Source of the DNA: Streptomyces albidoflavus
Lineage (GTDB): Bacteria > Actinomycetota > Actinomycetes > Streptomycetales > Streptomycetaceae
Assembly: GCF_000719955.1 (NCBI RefSeq)
Contig: NZ_JOII01000015.1
Span: 78,450-142,449 of the forward strand
Length of the DNA stretch: 64,000 nt
Reading direction: 5' to 3'
Part shown: positions 37,061 through 47,660 of the stretch, in pieces
How the letters are laid out: every line of letters starts with the position of its first letter
How positions within the stretch are numbered: position 1 is the first letter of the stretch
The notes under the pieces: model-generated
The model's database searches: none
Told to the model about the DNA's origin: nothing
The model's input: only the letters and a program-made list of their open reading frames with translations
Program-made: the position numbers and the translations under genes

Positions 37061-38865
37061 GCGACCCCGCCGGCCGGGCCCTGCCCGAGGAGCTGACCCC
37101 GCGCCCCCGCGCCTTCCCGCACCTGGCCCGTACCCCGCACGGCCGCCGTACCGCGCCCGACGAGGCGGCCACGGCCTCCGATCCGTACGCCTACGCCGCC
37201 GTCCACGGCCCCCGCGCCGGGGACAGGGTGCGGCTCGGTGACACGGGGCTGACGGTGCGGGTCGAGGCCGACGCGCAGCGGCCCGGCGACGAGTTCCTGG
37301 CCGGGTTCGGGAAGACCGCGCGGGACGGGCTGCACCTGCGGGCCGCCGCCGTGCGCGACACCTGCGACCTGGTGATCAGCAACGTGCTCGTGATCGACGC
37401 GGTGCTCGGCATCCGGAAGGTCTCGATCGGTGTCCGGGAAGGCCGCATCCACGCCGTGGGGCGCGCGGGGAACCCGGACACGCTCGACGGGGTCGACGTG
37501 GTGGTCGGCACCGGCACCACGATCGTGTCGGGGGAGGGGCTGATCGCGACCGCCGGGGCGATCGACACCCATGTGCACCTGCTCTCGCCCCGCGTCATGG
37601 AAGCCTCCCTCGCCTCCGGCGTGACCACGATCATCGGCCAGGAGTTCGGCCCCGTCTGGGGCGTCGGCGTCAACTCGCCGTGGGCCCTGCGTCACGCCTT
37701 CGCCGCCTTCGACGCCTGGCCCGTCAACATCGGTTTCCTCGCCCGCGGTTCCTCCTCGCACCCGGCGCCGCTGGTCGAGGCGCTGGCGGAGGGCGGGGCG
37801 TGCGGGTTCAAGGTGCACGAGGACATGGGGGCGCACACCCGGGCGCTGGACACCGCGCTGCGCGTCGCCGAGGAGTACGACGTGCAGGTGGCCCTGCACA
37901 GCGACGGCCTCAACGAATGCCTCTCCGTCGAGGACACCCTCCAGGTGCTCGACGGGCGCACCATCCACGCCTTCCACATCGAGGGATGCGGCGGCGGCCA
38001 CGTCCCCAACGTGCTGCGCATGGCGGGCGTGCCGAACGTCATCGGCTCCTCCACCAACCCCACGCTGCCCTTCGGCCGGGACGCCGTCGCCGAGCACTAC
38101 GGCATGATCGTCTCGGTCCACGACCTCAAGCCCGAGCTGCCCGGCGACGCGGCGATGGCCCGCGACCGCATCCGCGAGTCGACGATGGGCGCCGAGGACG
38201 TCCTGCACGACCTGGGCGCCATCGGCATCACCTCCTCCGACGCGCAGGGGATGGGCCGGGCCGGCGAGACGATCCGCCGCACCCTCCAGCTCGCCGCCAA
38301 GATGAAGCGCGAACGCGGCCCGCTCGACGGCGACGGCGACGGCGAGAGCGACGACAACGCCCGCGTCCTGCGCTACCTCGCCAAACTGACCGTCAACCCG
38401 GCCCGCGCGCACGGCCTCTCCCACGAGGTCGGCTCGCTGGAGCCCGGCAAACTGGCGGACATCGTGCTGTGGCGCCCCGAGTACTTCGGCGCCAAGCCCC
38501 AGCTGGTCCTGAAGTCCGGCTTCCCCGCCTACGGCGTCACCGGCGACCCCAACGCCGCCACCGACACCAGCGAACCGCTCGTCCTCGGCCCCCAGTTCGG
38601 CGCGCACGGGGCGGCCGCCGCCGAGCTGTCCGTCGCCTTCGTCGCGGGCGCCGCCGTGGGCCTCGGCGCCGACGCCCTGCCCACCCGCAGGCGCCGCGTC
38701 CCCGTCCGAGGCACCCGGAACATCGGCCCCGCCGACCTCCTCCTCAACTCCCGCACCGGCCAGGTCGACGTGGACGCCCGCACCGGCCTCGTCACCCTCG
38801 ACGGCGACCCGGTCCGCTCCGGCCCCGCCGACTCCGTCAGCCTCAACCGCCTCTACTTCCTCTGA
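37057..38865 (+). CDS. ureC: Divergent urease alpha subunit
   Basis: A 602-residue amidohydrolase related to urease alpha. The metal ligands are kept: His172 and His174 (Thr-His-Val-His), the carbamylated Lys252 in Gly-Phe-Lys-Val-His-Glu-Asp, His254, His281 (Ala-Leu-His-Ser-Asp), His315 (Gly-Gly-Gly-His) and Asp395 (Ser-Ser-Asp-Ala-Gln). The flap motif, normally Val-Cys-His-His-Leu-Asp-Pro, is Ser-Val-His-Asp-Leu-Lys-Pro at 353-359: the catalytic His stays (355) but the flap Cys is Val. The pocket segment after Ile-Gly (193-210) also differs from canonical ureases, and an N-terminal extension of about 40 residues is present. No ureD, E, F or G is nearby. It is probably a nickel-type hydrolase of altered specificity. 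Confidence 0.9.
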   Translation: MSDPAGRALPEELTPRPRAFPHLARTPHGRRTAPDEAATASDPYAYAAVHGPRAGDRVRLGDTGLTVRVEADAQRPGDEFLAGFGKTARDGLHLRAAAVRDTCDLVISNVLVIDAVLGIRKVSIGVREGRIHAVGRAGNPDTLDGVDVVVGTGTTIVSGEGLIATAGAIDTHVHLLSPRVMEASLASGVTTIIGQEFGPVWGVGVNSPWALRHAFAAFDAWPVNIGFLARGSSSHPAPLVEALAEGGACGFKVHEDMGAHTRALDTALRVAEEYDVQVALHSDGLNECLSVEDTLQVLDGRTIHAFHIEGCGGGHVPNVLRMAGVPNVIGSSTNPTLPFGRDAVAEHYGMIVSVHDLKPELPGDAAMARDRIRESTMGAEDVLHDLGAIGITSSDAQGMGRAGETIRRTLQLAAKMKRERGPLDGDGDGESDDNARVLRYLAKLTVNPARAHGLSHEVGSLEPGKLADIVLWRPEYFGAKPQLVLKSGFPAYGVTGDPNAATDTSEPLVLGPQFGAHGAAAAELSVAFVAGAAVGLGADALPTRRRRVPVRGTRNIGPADLLLNSRTGQVDVDARTGLVTLDGDPVRSGPADSVSLNRLYFL

Positions 38866-38873
38866 GGACCGCC

Positions 38874-39953
38874 ATGCCCGACGCCCCCGCCCCGTCCCTG
38901 CGCGGCACCGTCCCGCCGGGCTTCCGGATGCCGCCCGAGTGGGCCCCGCACCTGCGCACCTGGATGGCCTGGCCCGGCCCCAACCCGACCTTCGCCACCG
39001 AGGCCGCACTCGCCTCGGCCGAACGCGCCTGGGCCGAGGTGGCCCGCACCGTGCGCCGCTTCGAACCGGTCACCGTGCTCGCCGGACCCGGCCGCGCCGA
39101 AGGCGCCCGCGCGCTCCTCGGGCCCGGCATCGAGGTGGTCGAACGCCCGCTGGACGACGCCTGGATGAGGGACATCGGCCCCACCTTCGTCACCCGCGCG
39201 GAGGACGGCGCCCGGGCCGTGCTCGACTGGACGTTCAACGGCTGGGGCGCGCAGGAGTGGGCCCGCTGGGAGCGGGACGCGAGGATCGGCGGCGAGGTCG
39301 CCGCGCTGGCCGGGGTCCCGGCGTACCGGACGGGGCTGGTCAACGAGGGCGGCGGGCTGCACGTCGACGGGGAGGGCACCGTGCTGCTCACCGAGACCGT
39401 CCAGCTCGACCCGGACCGCAACCCCGACCTGACCCGCGCCGAGGTGGAGGCCGAGATCCACGCGGGGCTCGGTACCAGCCGGGCGGTGTGGCTGCCGCGC
39501 GGGCTGACCGGTGACTACGGGCGGTTCGGGACGCGCGGCCACGTCGACATCGTCGCGGCGTTCGCCCGGCCCGGCGTGGTCGTGGCGCACACCCAGCCCG
39601 ACCCGGCCCACCCCGACCACGAGGTCTGCAAGGAGATCACCGGCGTGCTGCGCGCCGCCAAGGACGCGGCGGGCCGTTCGCTGGAGGTGGTCGAGGTGCC
39701 CGCGCCCACCGTGCTGGAGGTGGACGGGGAGTGGGCCGACTACTCGTACATCAACCACTACCTGTGCAACGGCGGGGTCGTCCTCTGCGCCTTCGACGAC
39801 CCGCGCGACGCCGAGGCCGCCGCGCTCTTCCGCCGCCTCTTCCCGGACCGCACCGTCGTCCCCGTCGACGCCCGCCCGGTCTTCGCGGCCGGCGGCGGCA
39901 TCCACTGCATCACCCAGCAGGAACCGGCGCCGGCCCCGGCAGGACAGGGCTGA
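38874..39953 (+). CDS. aguA: Agmatine deiminase
   Basis: A 359-residue enzyme of the peptidyl-arginine-deiminase-like fold that converts agmatine to N-carbamoylputrescine and ammonia. The catalytic Cys lies in Gly-Gly-Gly-Ile-His-Cys-Ile-Thr-Gln-Gln at the C-terminus. Trp-Met-Arg-Asp-Ile-Gly-Pro and the His in Gly-His-Val-Asp complete the guanidinium site. It starts 8 bases after ureC and is clearly in the same operon. N-carbamoylputrescine amidase, the usual next enzyme, is not encoded here. Confidence 0.95.
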   Translation: MPDAPAPSLRGTVPPGFRMPPEWAPHLRTWMAWPGPNPTFATEAALASAERAWAEVARTVRRFEPVTVLAGPGRAEGARALLGPGIEVVERPLDDAWMRDIGPTFVTRAEDGARAVLDWTFNGWGAQEWARWERDARIGGEVAALAGVPAYRTGLVNEGGGLHVDGEGTVLLTETVQLDPDRNPDLTRAEVEAEIHAGLGTSRAVWLPRGLTGDYGRFGTRGHVDIVAAFARPGVVVAHTQPDPAHPDHEVCKEITGVLRAAKDAAGRSLEVVEVPAPTVLEVDGEWADYSYINHYLCNGGVVLCAFDDPRDAEAAALFRRLFPDRTVVPVDARPVFAAGGGIHCITQQEPAPAPAGQG

Positions 39954-40024
39954 GCGGCCCGGCGTCCCCGTCCCCACGAACGCAAAGCACTCAAGTAATC
40001 CCGATCGTTGCCCCATACACCTTG

Positions 40025-40047
40025 TGTCGGAATGGATCATTCCGGCA
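40025..40047. promoter_or_regulatory. 23-bp near-perfect palindrome at the transporter start
   Basis: TGTCGGAATG (40025-40034), GAT, then CATTCCGGCA (40038-40047): 9 of 10 arm positions are complementary. It covers the putative ATG at 40032, so it is a good operator candidate, or a sign that translation really begins further down, at ATG 40059. Confidence 0.5.
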
Positions 40048-41423
40048 GCGTGCCGAGCATGGGACGACAGCAGTGGAAGAAAATCTGGGTCGGCTCGGCC
40101 GGCAACATGGTCGAGTGGTTCGACTGGTTCGTGTACGCGAGCTTCGCCACGTACTTCGCGGGTTCCTTCTTCCCCAGCGGCAACCCGACCGCCCAGCTCA
40201 TGAACACCGCCGGCATCTTCGCCGTCGGCTTCTTCATGCGGCCGGTCGGCGGCTGGCTGCTCGGCCGGGTCGGTGACCGCAAGGGCCGCAAGGCGGCGCT
40301 GACCCTCACCGTCTCGCTGATGTCGGCCTCCGCCGTGCTGATCGCGATCGCGCCGACCTACGGTGTGGCCGGCTACGGCGGCGCCGCCGTCCTCCTGGTC
40401 GCCCGCCTGCTCCAGGGCCTCTCGGTCGGCGGCGAGTACGCGGCCAGCGCGACCTACCTGACCGAGGCGTCCGACGCCGACCGGCGCGGCTTCGCCTCCA
40501 GCTTCCAGTACGTTTCGATGACCGCGGGCCAGCTCCTCGGCCTCGGCCTGCAGATCGTGCTCCAGCGGACCATGTCGGACGACACCCTGCACAGCTGGGG
40601 CTGGCGCATCCCGTTCATCATCGGCGCCCTCGGCGCGGCCGTCGTCTTCTACCTCCGCCGCAACATGCTGGAGACCGAGGTCTACGCCGAGTCCTCCGAG
40701 GACGGCGTCGAGCGGGCCGACGACAAGGGCACGATGAAGGCGCTGTGGCAGCACCGGCGCCAGGCGTTCCTGGTCGTGGCGCTGACGATGGGCGGCACCG
40801 TCGCGTACTACACGTACACGACCTACCTGACCAAGTACCTGTCGAACTCCGCCGGGCTGCCCAAGGAGACGGCGACGCTCGTCTCGTTCTGCGCGCTCTT
40901 CGTCTTCATGTGCGTCCAGCCGCTCGCCGGGATGCTCTCCGACCGGATCGGCCGCCGCCCGCTGCTGATCACCTTCGCCGTCGGCTCGACCTTCCTGACC
41001 GTGCCGATCATGACGCTGCTCCAGCACGCCGGGTCGTTCTGGCCGGCGCTCGGCCTCTCGCTCCTCGCGCTGCTCATCATCACCGGCTACACCTCCATCA
41101 ACGCCTGCGTGAAGGCCGAACTCTTCCCCACCGGCATCCGCGCGCTGGGCGTCGCCCTGCCCTACGCCCTCGGCAACGCCCTCTTCGGCGGCACCGCCGA
41201 GTACGTCGCGCTCTGGTTCAAGAACGGCGGGACGGAGTCGGGCTACTACTGGTACGTGGCGGGGTGCGCCGCGGTCTCGCTCGTCGTCTACCTGGCGATG
41301 AAGGAGACCCGGGACATCGACCTCAACCGGGTCGGCGCCGAGACGGGTCCGCCCTCCGCCGAGGCCGGCCCCGCCTCCCCGGCCTCCGGGCCCGCGAAAA
41401 CGGACGCCCCGCTCGCATCCTGA
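40032..41423 (+). CDS. MHS-family (metabolite:H+ symporter) MFS transporter
   Basis: A 463-residue, 12-helix major facilitator of the metabolite:proton symporter group, which usually carries di- or tricarboxylates, betaines or similar solutes. Family marks are Asn-Met-Val-Glu-Trp-Phe-Asp-Trp at the first helix, Gly-Asp-Arg-Lys-Gly-Arg-Lys in loop 2-3, and Gly-Glu-Tyr in helix 5. It follows the urease-agmatine deiminase operon on the same strand after about 80 bases and could import its substrate, but the palindrome at its start suggests separate control. The start is uncertain: ATG 40008, 40032 or 40059. No good ribosome site precedes any of them. Confidence 0.88.
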   Translation: MDHSGSVPSMGRQQWKKIWVGSAGNMVEWFDWFVYASFATYFAGSFFPSGNPTAQLMNTAGIFAVGFFMRPVGGWLLGRVGDRKGRKAALTLTVSLMSASAVLIAIAPTYGVAGYGGAAVLLVARLLQGLSVGGEYAASATYLTEASDADRRGFASSFQYVSMTAGQLLGLGLQIVLQRTMSDDTLHSWGWRIPFIIGALGAAVVFYLRRNMLETEVYAESSEDGVERADDKGTMKALWQHRRQAFLVVALTMGGTVAYYTYTTYLTKYLSNSAGLPKETATLVSFCALFVFMCVQPLAGMLSDRIGRRPLLITFAVGSTFLTVPIMTLLQHAGSFWPALGLSLLALLIITGYTSINACVKAELFPTGIRALGVALPYALGNALFGGTAEYVALWFKNGGTESGYYWYVAGCAAVSLVVYLAMKETRDIDLNRVGAETGPPSAEAGPASPASGPAKTDAPLAS

Positions 41424-41466
41424 GACACCTCGTGGCACGGGGGCCTCTCTGTGGGAGACTGCCCCC

Positions 41467-41517
41467 GTGCCCACGTTCGCCATGATTATCGGCAGCAGGC
41501 GCGCCGGTCCGCAGTGA
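41467..41517 (+). CDS. Isoleucine leader peptide upstream of cimA
   Basis: A 16-codon ORF from GTG 41467 with GGGAG about 9 bases upstream. It encodes Val-Pro-Thr-Phe-Ala-Met-Ile-Ile-Gly-Ser-Arg-Arg-Ala-Gly-Pro-Gln and stops at TGA 41515; an internal ATG at 41482 could also start it. Two consecutive Ile codons (ATT ATC) stand before a citramalate synthase gene, the entry to isoleucine synthesis. The terminator downstream makes this a probable ribosome-mediated attenuator that senses charged tRNA-Ile. Confidence 0.7.
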   Translation: MPTFAMIIGSRRAGPQ

Positions 41518-41570
41518 CCGCCCCGCACCACCACGTGCGACGCGGCCACCGTGCCCCAGACCCGCGCGCA

Positions 41571-41598
41571 GACCTCTCGCACCCGCGAGGGGTCTTTT
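41571..41598 (+). terminator. cimA attenuator terminator
   Basis: GACCTCTCGC (41571-41580) pairs over 10 bases (one G-U) with GCGAGGGGTC (41585-41594) around the loop ACCC, followed by TTTT. A second helix is possible: GCGCGCCGGTC at the end of the leader ORF (41499-41509) with GACCCGCGCGC (41559-41569), 10 of 11 matches. This ends one base before the terminator stem, the same arrangement as in the ilvB leader. Confidence 0.8.
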
Positions 41599-41700
41599 CG
41601 TTTGTCGGCCCCGACCGGGCCGCGGCGAGGCGCACGAGAGGACGGGGGCAAGTGGAGCCAAGCATTCCGGAGCCACTCACCCGACAGGAGTCACCACCGC

Positions 41701-43482
41701 ATGACCAGCCAGGCCACCCCCGAGGAACCCGCTGAGCGCGCCCCGTCGGCCGCGACGAAACCGCAGGTCGCACGCGACGTACGGGGCGGCGACGGGGCGC
41801 GCCCCGCGCCCGCCGGAACGCCCGCCGGAACCCCCGCCTCCGCGGCGTCCTCCGCCGCCGCGGACGCCGCCGTCGAGCGCCCCCTGCACATCTTCGACAC
41901 CACGCTCCGCGACGGCGCGCAGCGTGAGGGCATCAACCTCAGCGTCGCCGACAAGCTGACCATCGCCCGGCACCTGGACGACTTCGGAGTGGGCTTCATC
42001 GAGGGCGGCTGGCCCGGCGCCAACCCGCGCGACACCGAGTTCTTCGCCCGCGCCCGCGAGGAGATCACCTTCCGCCACGCGCAGCTCGTCGCCTTCGGCG
42101 CCACCCGCCGCGCGGGTGGCAGCGCCGCCGACGACCTCCAGGTGCAGGCGCTGCTCGACTCCGGCGCCCCGGTCGTCACCCTGGTCGCCAAGGCCCACGA
42201 CCGCCACGTCGAGCTGGCCCTGCGCACCACCCTCGACGAGAACCTGGAGATGGTCCGCGACACCGTCTCCCACCTGCGCGCCCAGGGCCGCCGGGTCTTC
42301 GTCGACTGTGAGCACTTCTTCGACGGGTACGCCGCCAACCCGGCCTACGCCAAGGCCGTCGTCCGCGCCGCGAGCGAGGCCGGCGCCGACGTCGTCGTCC
42401 TCTGCGACACCAACGGCGGCATGCTGCCCGCGCAGATCCAGGCCGTCACCGCCACCGTCCTCGCCGACACCGGCGCCCGCCTCGGTATCCACGCCCAGGA
42501 CGACACCGGCTGCGCCGTCGCCAACACCCTCGCCGCCGTCGACGCGGGCGCCACCCACGTCCAGTGCACCGCCAACGGCTACGGCGAGCGCGTCGGCAAC
42601 GCCAACCTCTTCCCGGTCGTCGCCGCCCTGGAGCTGAAGTACGGCCGCACCGTGCTTCCCGAGGGCGCGCTCGCCGAGATGACCCGCATCTCGCACGCCA
42701 TCGCCGAGGTCGTCAACCTCACCCCCTCCACCCACCAGCCCTACGTCGGCGTCTCCGCCTTCGCGCACAAGGCCGGACTGCACGCCTCCGCGATCAAGGT
42801 CGACCCCGACCTGTACCAGCACATCGACCCGGAGCTGGTCGGCAACCGCATCCGCATGCTCGTCTCCGACATGGCAGGCCGCGCCTCCATCGAGCTGAAG
42901 GGCAAGGAGCTGGGCATCGACCTCGGCGACGACCGCGCCCTGGTCGGCCGCGTCGTGGAGCGCGTCAAGGAACGCGAGCTGGCCGGGTACTCCTACGAGG
43001 CCGCCGACGCCTCCTTCGAACTGCTGCTCCGTGACGAGCTGCGGCGCGGCGCCGGCGGCGCGGGCGACGCGGCCCCGTCCCGCTTCTTCCGCGTCGAGTC
43101 GTGGCGGGCGATCACCGAGAACCGCCCCGACGGGATCCACGCCAACGAGGCCACCGTGAAGCTCTGGGCCAAGGGCGAACGCCTCCTCGCCACCGCCGAG
43201 GGCAACGGCCCCGTCAACGCCCTGGACCGCGCCCTGCGCGTCGCCCTGGAGCGGATCTACCCGGAGCTGGCCAAGTTCGCCCTGCGGGACTACAAGGTCC
43301 GCATCCTGGAAGGCCGCTCCGGCACCGACTCCACCACCCGCGTCCTGATCTCCACCGGCGACGGCGACGCGGAGTGGTCGACGGTCGGCGTCGCCGAGAA
43401 CGTCATCGCCGCCTCCTGGCACGCCCTGGAGGACGCCTACACCTACGGCCTGCTCCGCGCCGGGGTCGAGCCCGCCGAGTAG
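41701..43482 (+). CDS. cimA: Citramalate synthase
   Basis: A 593-residue alpha-isopropylmalate synthase-like enzyme of the citramalate synthase subfamily, making (R)-citramalate from pyruvate and acetyl-CoA for 2-oxobutyrate and isoleucine. The catalytic barrel starts near 60 with Phe-Asp-Thr-Thr-Leu-Arg-Asp-Gly-Ala-Gln-Arg-Glu-Gly. The metal His pair is in Gly-Ile-His-Ala-Gln-Asp-Asp, and His-Lys-Ala-Gly-Leu-His-Ala-Ser follows. The C-terminal LeuA dimerisation/regulatory domain (about 455-590) would bind a feedback ligand. ATG 41701 has AGGAG upstream. The first 60 residues are low-complexity and include a dispersed repeat in frame (residues 20-34). Confidence 0.94.
   Translation: MTSQATPEEPAERAPSAATKPQVARDVRGGDGARPAPAGTPAGTPASAASSAAADAAVERPLHIFDTTLRDGAQREGINLSVADKLTIARHLDDFGVGFIEGGWPGANPRDTEFFARAREEITFRHAQLVAFGATRRAGGSAADDLQVQALLDSGAPVVTLVAKAHDRHVELALRTTLDENLEMVRDTVSHLRAQGRRVFVDCEHFFDGYAANPAYAKAVVRAASEAGADVVVLCDTNGGMLPAQIQAVTATVLADTGARLGIHAQDDTGCAVANTLAAVDAGATHVQCTANGYGERVGNANLFPVVAALELKYGRTVLPEGALAEMTRISHAIAEVVNLTPSTHQPYVGVSAFAHKAGLHASAIKVDPDLYQHIDPELVGNRIRMLVSDMAGRASIELKGKELGIDLGDDRALVGRVVERVKERELAGYSYEAADASFELLLRDELRRGAGGAGDAAPSRFFRVESWRAITENRPDGIHANEATVKLWAKGERLLATAEGNGPVNALDRALRVALERIYPELAKFALRDYKVRILEGRSGTDSTTRVLISTGDGDAEWSTVGVAENVIAASWHALEDAYTYGLLRAGVEPAE
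41758..41802. repeat. Dispersed GC-rich repeat, copy C, inside cimA
   Basis: ACCGCAGGTCGC (41760-41771) is the near-complement of the GACCTGCGGC part of copy B. The 24 bases from 41779 match copy B in the same orientation, with one mismatch. The element is read in frame as part of the cimA N-terminal extension. Confidence 0.5.
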
Positions 43483-43497
43483 GCCCGAAGCGCGTAG

Positions 43498-43546
43498 CCC
43501 CGGACGGGCGGCGGGGCCCCGTACCCGGCCCGCCGCCCGTCCGGGG
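43498..43546 (+). terminator. cimA terminator
   Basis: CCCCGGACGGGCGGCGGG (43498-43515) pairs perfectly with CCCGCCGCCCGTCCGGGG (43529-43546), about 15 bases after the stop codon. Confidence 0.75.
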
Positions 43547-43578
43547 CGTTTCGCGGCGACCCGGGTTAGCGTGGAGGT

Positions 43579-45012
43579 ATGAGGCGAGCCGTAGTCCGCC
43601 AGTCCATACGCCGGGGCGCTCTCATCGCGTCCGGGCCTCTTCTCGTGCTGGGCGCCGCCGGAGCGACGGCCGCGCCCGCCGCCGCCGACCAGGGCAGGCC
43701 CGCCGCCGCGGCACCCGTGCGGACGGTTCCGCAGGCCCCTACCGCCGCGACCGTCTCCGAGGTCGCCAAGGCGTGGCGCGACGGCCCCGTCTTCGTGGAC
43801 CCGGACGTCTCGGACCAGCTCTCCGACGCCCAGGCGCGCGACCTCTCCCAGGAGATCCAGGACAGCGACAAGGCGATCTTCGTCGCGGTTCTCCCGGCGA
43901 CCTTCACGGACGACGTCGACCGGACCATGAACGACCTGCGCGGCGACACCGGCATCACCGGGCTGTACGTCCTGCGCATCGGCGACGACCTGCACGTCCG
44001 CGCCGACGGGTCGGTCCTCTCCCAGCAGGCCACGCAGAACCTCGAATCCCGCTTCCAGGGCACCACCCCGGCCGACCAGCAGCTCACCGGCCTCGTCGAG
44101 AACGCCACCCAGAACATGGGCGGCCGCGCTCCCAACTCCTGGTCCTCCCAGGACAGCGTCTCCGGCTCGACCTGGCTCGGCCTCGGCATCGCCGCCGTGG
44201 TCGTGGGCGGTGCCGCCTACACGCTGACCCGGCGGCGCAAGATCCGGCGCGAGCAGGCCCAGCGGGAGGCGCTGGCCAAGCTGCGGGTCGTGGTGGACGA
44301 GGACATCACCGCCTTCGGCGAGGAGCTGGAGCGGCTCGACTTCCGGCCCCTGGAACCGGGCGCCACCGACGAGATGCGCGGCGACTACGAGCGCGGCCTC
44401 GACGCCTACGAGAACGCCAAGTCCCTCATGGACCACGCGCGGAAGCCCGAGGACGTGCGCGAGGTGACCAAGGCGCTGGAGGACGGCCGGTTCGCGCTCG
44501 CCGTGCTCGACGCCCGCCGCAGCGGCCGTGAGCTGCCGGTGCGCCGCCCGCCGTGCTTCTTCGACCCGCGCCACGGCCTCTCGGTCGCCGACGTCACCTG
44601 GGCCCCGCCCGGCGGCGCGCCCCGCGAGGTGCCCGTCTGCGCCGCCGACCAGGCCCGGCTGGAGCGGGGCGAGGCCCCCGACATCCGCACCGTCGAGTCC
44701 GACGAGGGCGGCCGGCGCCCGTACTGGGAGGCCGGCCCGGCGTACGGCCCCTGGGCGGGCGGCTACTTCGGCGGCGGCATCCTCCCCGGCATCCTCGTCG
44801 GCACCATGCTCGGCCACATGATGATGAGCCCCGCCTACGCCGCCGACTACGGCTCGGCCGAAGGCTTCGGCGACGGCGGCGCGGGCGGCGGCTACGAGGG
44901 CGGCGACGTCTCCGGCTCCGACTTCGACCCCGGTGACTTCGGCGGTGGGGGCGGCTTCGGCGACGGCGGCGGATTCGGGGGCGGAGGCGGCGACTTCGGC
45001 GGAGGCTTCTGA
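43579..45012 (+). CDS. Secreted, membrane-anchored protein with Gly-rich tail
   Basis: A 477-residue protein of unknown function. A signal peptide (residues 1-35) ends near Ala-Pro-Ala-Ala-Ala-Asp. An extracytoplasmic domain follows (about 60-190), with Val-Ala-Val-Leu-Pro and Gly-Leu-Tyr-Val-Leu-Arg, distantly like TPM domains. One membrane helix lies at about 195-213, then a cytoplasmic helical part and a C-terminal region (about 385-477) made of Gly, Asp and Phe repeats. ATG 43579 has GGAGGT directly before it. It is convergent with the geosmin synthase gene. Confidence 0.75.
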   Translation: MRRAVVRQSIRRGALIASGPLLVLGAAGATAAPAAADQGRPAAAAPVRTVPQAPTAATVSEVAKAWRDGPVFVDPDVSDQLSDAQARDLSQEIQDSDKAIFVAVLPATFTDDVDRTMNDLRGDTGITGLYVLRIGDDLHVRADGSVLSQQATQNLESRFQGTTPADQQLTGLVENATQNMGGRAPNSWSSQDSVSGSTWLGLGIAAVVVGGAAYTLTRRRKIRREQAQREALAKLRVVVDEDITAFGEELERLDFRPLEPGATDEMRGDYERGLDAYENAKSLMDHARKPEDVREVTKALEDGRFALAVLDARRSGRELPVRRPPCFFDPRHGLSVADVTWAPPGGAPREVPVCAADQARLERGEAPDIRTVESDEGGRRPYWEAGPAYGPWAGGYFGGGILPGILVGTMLGHMMMSPAYAADYGSAEGFGDGGAGGGYEGGDVSGSDFDPGDFGGGGGFGDGGGFGGGGGDFGGGF

Positions 45013-45046
45013 CCCCGCCCGAGCCGCCCGCCCCGGCCCGCTCCCG

Positions 45047-47368
<2,322 letters not shown>

Positions 47369-47411
47369 TCACTACCCGCCCGCCCGACCCGTCAGCCGGA
47401 CGGCGGTGTTG

Positions 47412-47660
47412 TCATACGAGTGGACCGGCGGTCGCGTGTACGAACGCCGCCCAGGCGGCGGGGGTCACGTCGAGAGTGGGTCCCGCCGGGACCTTGGAGT
47501 CGCGGACGTGGATGGCGGTGGGGTGGGCGGCGACCTCTACGCAGGCATACGCCTGGTCGCCGCTGTAGCTGGACTTGCGCCAGTTGTAGGCGACCTCGAC
47601 GCAGTCGCCGCCTGCGTTGCTGCTGTAGGTCGACTTGAACCAGGCGAGGGCGCCGGTCAT
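47412..47660 (-). CDS. DUF397 protein, second copy
   Basis: An 82-residue protein with two DUF397 half-motifs: Trp-Phe-Lys-Ser-Thr-Tyr-Ser-Ser, then Cys-Val-Glu-Val-Ala, then Trp-Arg-Lys-Ser-Ser-Tyr-Ser, then Cys-Val-Glu-Val-Ala and Val-Arg-Asp-Ser-Lys. DUF397 proteins are small partners of XRE-DUF5753 regulators in Streptomyces development. Its ATG overlaps the stop of the preceding DUF397 gene (ATGA), so it is the third gene of a coupled operon and a tandem duplicate of its neighbour. Confidence 0.9.
   Translation of the reverse strand: MTGALAWFKSTYSSNAGGDCVEVAYNWRKSSYSGDQAYACVEVAAHPTAIHVRDSKVPAGPTLDVTPAAWAAFVHATAGPLV

Noticed and set aside
36305..38865. Ordinary urease annotation
   Set aside because: Flap and pocket residues differ from canonical urease and the accessory genes are missing nearby, so only a urease-like call is supported.
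38853..41651. Minus-strand open frame of 932 codons opposite agmatine deiminase and the transporter
   Set aside because: It spans several real genes and intergenic DNA, which is typical of antisense openness at very high GC.
41677..44817. Minus-strand open frame of 1046 codons opposite cimA and the Gly-rich protein
   Set aside because: Antisense shadow of two well supported genes; composition is repetitive and no motif is present.
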